A stretch of 64,000 bases of DNA. Origin: Selenomonadales bacterium (GTDB lineage: Bacteria > Bacillota > Negativicutes > Sporomusales > UBA7701). Below the pieces are notes generated by a model that was given only the letters and a program-made list of their open reading frames with translations, was not told where the DNA came from and made no database searches. The translations under genes were made by a program, and so were the position numbers. Each line of letters begins with the position of its first letter. Position 1 is the first letter of the stretch. Shown in pieces: positions 58,319 to 64,000 of the stretch. The DNA is taken from assembly GCA_029975165.1 (NCBI GenBank), contig JARKPR010000088.1, positions 174,236-238,235 of the forward strand, read 5' to 3'.

Positions 58319-60251
58319 GGCCGTCACCTCCCTGTCCGGCCAGGTTCAGCAGCCCGCCGGCGAGAATCACCTGCCGCTCGCGCGGCGACACCGCCAGCTT
58401 AAGGACGACGGTGCGCCCGGCGGCCGTCTGGGCGGCGACCGCCTCGCCGGCCGCAATCTGGTCTGTCAGCCTCGCAACCGCCAGCGTGTCGCCCGCGGCC
58501 AGGGCGTCGTAATCGGCCGGATCGGCGAACAGCAGCGGCAGGATGCCGAAATTGATCAGGTTGGCGCGGTGGATGCGGGCGAACGACTTGGCGATGACCG
58601 CCTTGATGCCGAGATACAGCGGCACGAGGGCGGCATGCTCCCGGCTGGACCCCTGCCCGTAGTTGGCGCCGGCGACGATGATCCCGCCGCCGGCCGCCTT
58701 CGCCCTGGCCGGGAAGGCGGCGTCCACGCCGGCGTAGCAGAACTCCGCCAGGTGGGGGATGTTCGAGCGGTACGGCAGCAGCCCGGCATGGGACGGCATG
58801 ATGTCGTCGGTGGTGATATTGTCGCCCGCCTTCAGCACGACGGTCGCCGCCAGGTCGGCCGGCGGCCTGGCCGCCCGCGGGAACGGCTTGATGTTCGGCC
58901 CCCGATCCACCGTAATGCCGTCGCCTTTGGGCGGCGGGAAGATAAACAGGTTGTCGCCGGCGCTATGGCCCGCGCGGCCGGAAAGGGCGGTCGCCGGCGG
59001 GTCGCCGTAATGGCGCGGGTCGGTGATCAGCCCCGTCAGGGCGCTCACCGCCGCCACCTCCGGGCTGGCCAGGTATACGCCGGCGCCGGGCGTCCCGCTG
59101 CGGCCGGGGAAATTGCGGTTGAAGGTCCGGAGCGACACCCCGCCCGTGCGCGGCGCCTGGCCCATGCCGATACACGGCCCGCAGGCGCATTCGAGGATAC
59201 GGGCCCCGGCCCTGATCAGCGCGCCGAGGTCGCCGCTGTCGGCCAGCATGGCCAGCACCTGCCGCGAACCGGGGGCGATCACCAGCGACACTCCCGGGTC
59301 CACCCGCTTGCCTTCAAGTATCTTCGCCACCTTGTGCAGGTCGCTGTACGACGAGTTCGTACAGCTGCCGATCGCCACCTGGTCGAGCCGCGTGCCCGCC
59401 GCCGCGCTCACCGGCACGACGTCGTCCGGGCTGTGGGGCAGGGCGACGAGCGGCTCCAGCTTGCCAAGATCGATCGTCACCGTCTCGTCGTAAACGGCGT
59501 CCGGGTCGGCGGCCAGCGGCACCCATTCGCAGCCGCGCCCCTGGGCGATCATAAACGCCTCCGTCGCCGCGTCGCTGGGGAAGATCGACGTCGTCGCCCC
59601 CAGCTCGGCGCCCATATTGGTGATCGTCGCCCGCTCGGGGACGCTCAGCGTCGCCGCCCCCGGCCCGCCGTACTCGAAGATCCGCCCCACCCCGCCCTTG
59701 ACGGTCAGGCGGCGCAGCAGCTCGAGAATGACATCCTTGGCCGCCACCCACGGCGCCAGCTTGCCGATAAGCTCCACCCGGCAGACCTTCGGCCTGGCCA
59801 GATAATAGGGGCCGCCGGCCATGGCCACGGCCACGTCGAGGCCGCCGGCGCCGATCGCCAGCATGCCGATGCCGCCCGCAGTGGGCGTATGGCTGTCCGA
59901 GCCCAGCAGCGTCCAGCCCGGCCGGCCGAACCGCTCCAGGTGGACCTGGTGGCAGATGCCGTTGCCGGGCTTGGAAAAAATCACCCCGTGCCTGGCGGCC
60001 ACCGTCGCGATGTAGCGGTGGTCGTCGGCGTTCTCGAAGCCGCACTGCAGGGTGTTGTGGTCGGCGTAGGCCACCGACAGCTTCGTCCTTACCCGCGGCA
60101 CGTCCATGGCCTCGAACTGCAGGTAGGCCATCGTCCCGGTCGAATCCTGGGTCAGCGTCTGGTCGATGCGGACGGCGATCTCCGCCCCCGGTGCCGGCGA
60201 GCCGCCGGCGAGATGGGCGGCGAGAATCTTGGCGGTCAGCGTTTGGCGCAT
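58311..60251 (-). CDS. Aconitate hydratase
   Basis: Converts citrate to isocitrate with a 4Fe-4S cluster. The ATG at 60251 follows GGAGGAATTG and gives 646 residues, the shorter aconitase form found in anaerobes. The cluster Cys lie in IGSCTNSSYSD and CGPCIGMGQ; GSDSHTPTAGG and the swivel-domain motif GANYGQGSSREHAAL are present. It is coupled to isocitrate dehydrogenase downstream. A short ORF and its promoter lie upstream on the same strand. Confidence 0.95.
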   Translation of the reverse strand: MRQTLTAKILAAHLAGGSPAPGAEIAVRIDQTLTQDSTGTMAYLQFEAMDVPRVRTKLSVAYADHNTLQCGFENADDHRYIATVAARHGVIFSKPGNGICHQVHLERFGRPGWTLLGSDSHTPTAGGIGMLAIGAGGLDVAVAMAGGPYYLARPKVCRVELIGKLAPWVAAKDVILELLRRLTVKGGVGRIFEYGGPGAATLSVPERATITNMGAELGATTSIFPSDAATEAFMIAQGRGCEWVPLAADPDAVYDETVTIDLGKLEPLVALPHSPDDVVPVSAAAGTRLDQVAIGSCTNSSYSDLHKVAKILEGKRVDPGVSLVIAPGSRQVLAMLADSGDLGALIRAGARILECACGPCIGMGQAPRTGGVSLRTFNRNFPGRSGTPGAGVYLASPEVAAVSALTGLITDPRHYGDPPATALSGRAGHSAGDNLFIFPPPKGDGITVDRGPNIKPFPRAARPPADLAATVVLKAGDNITTDDIMPSHAGLLPYRSNIPHLAEFCYAGVDAAFPARAKAAGGGIIVAGANYGQGSSREHAALVPLYLGIKAVIAKSFARIHRANLINFGILPLLFADPADYDALAAGDTLAVARLTDQIAAGEAVAAQTAAGRTVVLKLAVSPRERQVILAGGLLNLAGQGGDGRA

Positions 60252-60434
60252 AACAATTCCTCCGTATAAAAATAACAACCGCTAATCAAGACGGGCGGCC
60301 GGCGGAAACAGCGTCCGCGGCCCCCTTGTCGCAGCTTGAAAAGCAATTGTCATGGCAGGGAAATGGATACCCTATTGAATGCCCCGGAAACCGCGGCAGG
60401 AGGCAGGCACCGGTCAGGTGCCGCCGGCCGGCGC

Positions 60435-60542
60435 TCAGTGTTCGGTGACCTGAGCCTGCTCCGACGGATCGACGAGCCTCAGTTCCTCAAGCACCAGTTC
60501 GAGATCGACGCGGCTGCCCTTTGACGTATACATGTATTCCAT
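60435..60542 (-). CDS. Small ORF upstream of aconitase (35 residues)
   Basis: Minus-strand ORF of 35 codons from the ATG at 60542, or 32 codons from the ATG at 60533, which is better spaced from GGGAG. The product is acidic and helical (SRVDLELVLEELRLVDPSEQ region) with about 17 percent Glu. Codon third positions are GC-rich like real genes here. A TATAAT -10 box lies 30 bases upstream. It matches no family I know. It may be a leader peptide or small protein ahead of aconitase-isocitrate dehydrogenase, 183 bases downstream. Confidence 0.45.
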   Translation of the reverse strand: MEYMYTSKGSRVDLELVLEELRLVDPSEQAQVTEH

Positions 60543-60571
60543 CTCCCATCAATACATTTATTTTTGGGTAC

Positions 60572-60577
60572 ATTATA
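60572..60577 (-). promoter_or_regulatory. TATAAT -10 box upstream of the small ORF and aconitase
   Basis: Exact TATAAT on the minus strand in an AT-rich stretch; the -35 region is weak, which would suit an activated or repressed promoter next to the divergent GntR gene. Confidence 0.5.
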
Positions 60578-60739
60578 CCACCCTTTGTAAATGAATACTA
60601 GTGGGGCGCTGAAAATATTTTTATTTTTTTAAAACTGTTATTTTAGTGCACTGTGTATATACAATTGTCCTTCTCCATATTGCGTTCGCAATTTTCTGCC
60701 AAAACCCAGGGCCCGCGGAAAATTTGGTGTTTCCTGGGC

Positions 60740-60768
60740 TTGTGCCGGAGAAAATAGTGTAATAAAAT
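60740..60768 (+). promoter_or_regulatory. Sigma-A promoter of the GntR gene
   Basis: TTGTGC, 17 bases, TAAAAT; about 30 bases upstream of the start. Confidence 0.55.
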
Positions 60769-60796
60769 ATACATGGTCGACAGACGCGAGGAGGGG

Positions 60797-61489
60797 ATGC
60801 TTTTGTCAAAGGAGATGGATTTTTCTCCCGCAACTGATGCGTCTTTGCGCAACAAAGTATTTAAATATATCAAGTCGCAAATCATCAACGGAGGGTACGG
60901 CCCCGGCGAAACGCTGCTCGAATCCAAGCTGGCCGACGAGCTCGGCGTCAGCCGCACGCCGATCCGCGAAGCCATCCGTTTGCTGGAGATGGAAGGCCTG
61001 GTCGAGACGACCACGAAAAAGGGTACCACCGTCCTGGGTATCTCCCAGCAGGATGTCGAGGACATCTACACCATCCGCCAGTTGGTCGAAGGGCTGGCGG
61101 CCCGCTGGGCAGCCGAACGGCTCACCGCCGTCGAGCTGAAGGAGCTGCAGAAAACGTACGAATTGATGGAGTTCTATGCCCAACGGCACGAGGTCGAGGA
61201 GATCGCCGAACTGGACAACAAATTCCACCAGATGATCTACGAGGCGGCCGGCAGCAAGATTCTCTACCTTACGCTCCGCAACCTGCACCAGTATGTGCAG
61301 ATCGCCCGCCGCAAATCCCTCGGCATGGAGAACCGCCTGCCCCTTACCCTCGCCGAGCACCACGCCATCATCCTCGCCTTCGCGGCCAAGGATGCGGACG
61401 CCGCGGAAAAAGCGATGACCGATCACGTCCGCCAGGCATACCTGAACATCCATCGCCAGCTGGAGAGCGACGCACAGGGCAACCGATAG
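60797..61489 (+). CDS. GntR-family regulator, FadR subfamily, of the TCA branch
   Basis: Regulator of about 230 residues. GAGGAGGGG directly abuts the ATG at 60797, so the TTG two codons later (60803) may be the true start. Winged helix at about 20-85 (LADELGVSRTPIREAIRLLEMEGL) and an FCD domain with DNKFHQMIYEA and late His residues (LAEHHAII, MTDHVRQAYLNIH) that should hold a metal and a carboxylate ligand. It lies between aconitase and RidA-citrate synthase and is divergent from aconitase, so it is the likely regulator of these genes with an organic acid as effector. Confidence 0.9.
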   Translation: MLLSKEMDFSPATDASLRNKVFKYIKSQIINGGYGPGETLLESKLADELGVSRTPIREAIRLLEMEGLVETTTKKGTTVLGISQQDVEDIYTIRQLVEGLAARWAAERLTAVELKELQKTYELMEFYAQRHEVEEIAELDNKFHQMIYEAAGSKILYLTLRNLHQYVQIARRKSLGMENRLPLTLAEHHAIILAFAAKDADAAEKAMTDHVRQAYLNIHRQLESDAQGNR

Positions 61490-61502
61490 CAGCATCGATA
61501 AT

Positions 61503-61535
61503 AAAAAGGCCGTCATTGCGAATGACGGCCTTTTT
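61503..61535. terminator. Bidirectional terminator between the GntR gene and ridA
   Basis: Perfect 15-base stem AAAAAGGCCGTCATT / AATGACGGCCTTTTT with GCG loop, between convergent genes. Confidence 0.92.
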
Positions 61536-61544
61536 GTATGTTCG

Positions 61545-61922
61545 TCAATAAGCGGCCACTACCTCGATCTCCACCCCTGCGTCCTTCGGCAGGCGGCCCA
61601 CCTGGACGGTCGAACGGGCCGGCGGCTCGGCAGGGAAATATTCGCCGTATACCTTGTTCATCGCCGCGAAATCGTCCATGCTCTGCAGGAAAACGGTCGT
61701 CTTCACCACCTGGGCGAGCGACAGCCCCTCCACGGCCAAAACGGCTTTGATGTTGTTGATGACCTGGTGAGTCTGCGTGGCTATCCCGCCGTACGTCATC
61801 TGGCCAGTTACGGGGTCGAGGGGGATCTGTCCGGACACGAACAGGAACCCGTTGGCCTTGACAGCCTGGGAATAAGGCCCGATGGCCTGCGGCGCTTGGG
61901 CGGTCGCGATGATTGTCTTCAT
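61545..61922 (-). CDS. ridA: RidA-family enamine/imine deaminase
   Basis: Hydrolyses reactive enamine intermediates such as 2-aminoacrylate released by PLP enzymes. The 125 residues match RidA throughout: APQAIGPYSQAVKANGFLFVSGQIPLDP, and the active-site Arg in PARSTVQVGRLPKDAGVEIEVVA. It follows citrate synthase by 77 bases. The threonine ammonia-lyase at the other end of the window is a typical source of its substrates. In Bacillus its homologue yabJ sits beside purR. Confidence 0.95.
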   Translation of the reverse strand: MKTIIATAQAPQAIGPYSQAVKANGFLFVSGQIPLDPVTGQMTYGGIATQTHQVINNIKAVLAVEGLSLAQVVKTTVFLQSMDDFAAMNKVYGEYFPAEPPARSTVQVGRLPKDAGVEIEVVAAY

Positions 61923-61999
61923 ATTCTGGCTCCTCTCTGCGCGAATCTGCCCAAGCTACTTCGCTGCCGGGGCGGCAAAATCCTCTGCCGTCCCTTCCC

Positions 62000-63115
62000 C
62001 TACCGTTCGGCCGGCGGCAGCCACTGCCCCGCCGCCTTGCCGGTGTAGCGGGCCCGCGGCCGGATGAGGCGGTTGTTCTCGTGCTGCTCCATAATGTGGG
62101 CCAGCCAGCCGCTGGTGCGGCTGATGGCGAAAATGAGCGTGAACAGGTCGCGCGGGATGCCGAGGTAAGTGTACACCACCGCCGAGTAAAAATCGACATT
62201 GGGCAGCAGTCCCTTGCGCTCCTCGACAAGCGCGGCCACTCGCACCGCCATCTCGTACCAGCTGGTGTCCCGGCGCCACTCGGCCAGCTCCGCCGCCAGC
62301 CCCTTCAGCACCGTCGCCCGCGGGTCGCCGTTCTTGTATACCCGGTGGCCGAAGCCCATTATCAGCTCGCCGGCGGCGATCTTGGCGGCGATGTAGTCAT
62401 CCACCCGGCTGACGTCGCCGATCTCCTCCAGCATGCAGGCCACCTGCTCGTTGGCGTTGCCGTGCAAGGCGCCCTTGAGAGTGCCGATGGCCGTCACCAT
62501 CCCCGAGTAAGTGTCCGACATCGTCGACACGGTAACGCGGGCGGCGAAGGTGGACGCGTTCAGCTCGTGCTCGGCATGCAGGACGAGGCACTTATCCATG
62601 GCCTTAACGGCGACCGGCGCCGGCTTTTCGCCCGTAAGCAGCCACAGGAACAGCTCCGCCAGGCTCTGGGTGCTGACGGCGCGCGGGTCGACCGGCTCGC
62701 GGCCGCTGCGGATGCGCTCGATGGCCGCCACGATAGCCGCCATCCGCGCCATGATGCGGACGGCCTTGCGGTGATCGGCGGCAAAGGAATGATCCATGAC
62801 CTCGTCGTCGAAATGGGTGAGAAAGGACAGGCAGGTTCTGAGCTTGGCCATCGCGTTGCCCCACGGCGCGTACATGCGCAGCAGGTCGCAGATTTTCGGC
62901 GGCAGGGCCGCGTTCTCGGCCAGGTCCTGCTTGAGCGCCTTAAGCTCCGTACAGTTGGGCAGCCGTCCGTACCACAAAAGATAAATCACTTCCTCAAACG
63001 CGGCATGCTCGGCCAGATCCTCGATGGCATACCCCCGGTAACGCAGCACCCCATCCTCGATGGAACAGATTGTCGAATCGCAAACAACTATATCCGCCAG
63101 CCCCGACACCTTCAC
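62000..63115 (-). CDS. Citrate synthase
   Basis: Condenses acetyl-CoA and oxaloacetate. The GTG at 63115 gives 371 residues and an N-terminus (VKVSGLADIVVCDSTICSIEDG) that aligns with Bacillus CitZ; a TTG eight codons earlier is less likely. Catalytic His in HAEHELNAST, the GFGHRVYKNGDPRA motif and Asp in VDFYSAVVYTYLGIP are present. This is the Si type rather than the Re type used by some clostridia. It probably forms a unit with ridA and feeds the aconitase-isocitrate dehydrogenase pair. Confidence 0.96.
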   Translation of the reverse strand: MKVSGLADIVVCDSTICSIEDGVLRYRGYAIEDLAEHAAFEEVIYLLWYGRLPNCTELKALKQDLAENAALPPKICDLLRMYAPWGNAMAKLRTCLSFLTHFDDEVMDHSFAADHRKAVRIMARMAAIVAAIERIRSGREPVDPRAVSTQSLAELFLWLLTGEKPAPVAVKAMDKCLVLHAEHELNASTFAARVTVSTMSDTYSGMVTAIGTLKGALHGNANEQVACMLEEIGDVSRVDDYIAAKIAAGELIMGFGHRVYKNGDPRATVLKGLAAELAEWRRDTSWYEMAVRVAALVEERKGLLPNVDFYSAVVYTYLGIPRDLFTLIFAISRTSGWLAHIMEQHENNRLIRPRARYTGKAAGQWLPPAER

Positions 63116-63185
63116 CGCCCGCCTTTCTTCGCAATCCAATGTTTTTTAAAATACACGTATACCTAAATACTTCATTTGCTTTCTG

Positions 63186-63214
63186 ATTATAAGTGTTCGC
63201 CAGGCAAAATGCAA
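63186..63214 (-). promoter_or_regulatory. Sigma-A promoter of citrate synthase
   Basis: Minus-strand TTGCAT, 17 bases, TATAAT, giving an AT-rich leader of about 65 bases. Nothing else recognisable lies in the interval 63215-63359. Confidence 0.75.
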
Positions 63215-63359
63215 GCACAATTTGTAAATTGTCCGGATTAATTTCTCGTCAACTCTCAGTATTGTTTTTATACGTGCGTATATAATGGACATGTGTATCA
63301 AATTAACGCACAATTATCTCCGTCTACGGAAAAACCGGCCCGGCGGACCACAAAAAAGA

Positions 63360-63381
63360 GGAGCCCGCTTCCGCGGACTCC
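63360..63381 (-). terminator. Terminator after the small membrane protein gene
   Basis: Nine-base stem GGAGCCCGC / GCGGACTCC with one G-U pair and TTCC loop; minus-strand exit CTCTTTTTTG. Confidence 0.85.
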
Positions 63382-63407
63382 CCGGATGATCGCAACTTCG
63401 CCGCCGT

Positions 63408-63608
63408 CTACCGTCTGCCCAGGCACCGGTACCAGATATATACCACACCGACACCCAGCAGGCCTGTGACGACCTCGTCCCAAATCATGTCCGGATACAG
63501 ATCGGTCATGCCCCAGACAAAATCGCCGTAGACGTACAGAGCGAACACCAGAACAAACCCCGACAGCACCATCTTCACTTTATCAGGATTCCCTAGGGTT
63601 TGCGGCAT
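63408..63608 (-). CDS. Small membrane protein of unknown function
   Basis: Protein of 66 residues with two predicted membrane helices (about 13-33 and 44-60; FVLVFALYVYGDFVWG and VTGLLGVGVVYIWY). The loop between them is acidic (DLYPDMIWDE). GGAGTGG lies upstream of the ATG and a strong terminator follows, supporting a real gene. No family is recognised. It lies between fhs and citrate synthase, alone in its transcript. Confidence 0.65.
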   Translation of the reverse strand: MPQTLGNPDKVKMVLSGFVLVFALYVYGDFVWGMTDLYPDMIWDEVVTGLLGVGVVYIWYRCLGRR

Positions 63609-63720
63609 ATTCGACCACTCCGTTCAGGTCGCTTGACCTCTTACCAACAAACTATCATAACGCCCGCGCCAATACAAGCGGAATCGGCGGACAAGCCCGT
63701 GTTTCTTATCGCGCCGCAGC

Positions 63721-64000
63721 CTAAAACAACCCGACAATCCTGCCGGAATTATCGATATCCATCGCCTCGGCGGCCGGCTTCCTCGGCAGGCCGGGCATAG
63801 TCATGATCTCGCCGGTGATCGCCACCAGGAACCCCGCCCCGGCCGACACCCTCACCTCCCGCACCGTCACCGTAAACCCGGCCGGCCGGCCCGTCTTGGC
63901 CGCGTCGTCGGAAAGCGAGTACTGCGTCTTAGCCATGCAGATGGGCGTCTTATCGAAGCCCAGCGCCGTAAGCTCGGCGATCGTCTTGTCGGCGGCCGCC
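63721..64000 (-). CDS. fhs: Formate-tetrahydrofolate ligase, C-terminal part (cut by window edge)
   Basis: Makes 10-formyl-THF from formate, ATP and THF; the second step of the methyl branch of the Wood-Ljungdahl pathway. The visible 92 residues include [43 protein letters not shown] and the C-terminal end NSGRIVGLF, all highly conserved in Fhs. The frame is open to the edge. In an anaerobe of this lineage it suggests acetogenesis, although fhs also serves one-carbon metabolism in non-acetogens. Confidence 0.95.
   Translation of the reverse strand, partial: AAADKTIAELTALGFDKTPICMAKTQYSLSDDAAKTGRPAGFTVTVREVRVSAGAGFLVAITGEIMTMPGLPRKPAAEAMDIDNSGRIVGLF

Noticed and set aside
58284..60269. Plus-strand open frame of 661 codons opposite aconitase
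   Set aside because: Covers almost the same span as aconitase; product is a low-complexity Arg/His/Gly-rich shadow with no ribosome site.
60336..60524. Plus-strand 62-codon open frame upstream of the GntR gene
   Set aside because: No ribosome binding site, Arg/Ala-rich shadow of the minus-strand small ORF and the aconitase leader.

Overview
The window is a chromosomal segment of a GC-rich, endospore-forming bacterium with an outer membrane, most likely a Sporomusa-type member of the Negativicutes. Sporulation is shown by yabG, two SPOCS-domain spore-coat-type proteins, ricT and an AbrB-type regulator. The outer membrane is inferred from a secretin (CpaC) in a Tad pilus cluster and from a lysine/ornithine decarboxylase of the kind that supplies cell-wall cadaverine in Negativicutes. 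A formate-tetrahydrofolate ligase at the right edge, a flavodiiron protein and an incomplete TCA branch fit a strict anaerobe, possibly an acetogen. The species assignment is an inference. I saw no rRNA, tRNA, CRISPR array, insertion sequence or prophage, and no gene-free stretch exceeds 300 bases.

Layout. 1-32755 is a leftward-reading backbone whose order matches the region downstream of the origin in Bacillus subtilis: yaaO, tmk, yaaR, holB, ricT, trmN6, rsmI, abrB, metG, tatD, yabE-like, rnmV, rsmA, yabG, ispE, purR. The ancestral block is broken by accessory genes: a secreted DUF4163 protein, an HD hydrolase and a soluble chemoreceptor between tatD and yabE; a glycosyltransferase between rsmA and yabG; and a large insert between yabG and ispE. 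That insert holds two CAP proteins, a Cys/Tyr-rich protein, two SPOCS proteins, a Clp-fold protease, a HipA-like kinase, a diguanylate cyclase, an L,D-transpeptidase, the cyanophycin pair cphB-cphA, and cheW. A threonine ammonia-lyase is cut by the left edge.

32984-43231 is a complete-looking Tad (Flp) pilus locus in several transcription units: cpaB-cpaC-cpaE-tadB, a DegS-like kinase, flp, and tadE-tadG-tadA-tadC-DUF192. Three of its promoters share a box not explained by ordinary promoter elements. The CpaE ATPase carries a receiver domain with every phosphorylation residue intact. No prepilin peptidase gene is in the window.

43429-57085 is mixed: corA, an unrecognised exported protein, lysine/ornithine decarboxylase, flavodiiron protein, a small HD phosphohydrolase, a TetR-controlled ABC-2 exporter of the ybhGFSR type, a membrane chemoreceptor, and a PAS-PAS-PucR regulator. 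57323-63115 is an oxidative TCA branch (citrate synthase, aconitase, isocitrate dehydrogenase) with RidA and a divergent GntR regulator; it would supply 2-oxoglutarate for glutamate. The window ends in a small membrane protein and the 3-prime end of fhs.

Most interesting are the sporulation cluster at 11903-14078, which contains a His/Asp/Cys-rich SPOCS protein facing a Cys/Tyr-rich protein with sigma-E-like promoters on both, and the Tad locus with its own kinase, receiver-ATPase and shared promoter box.
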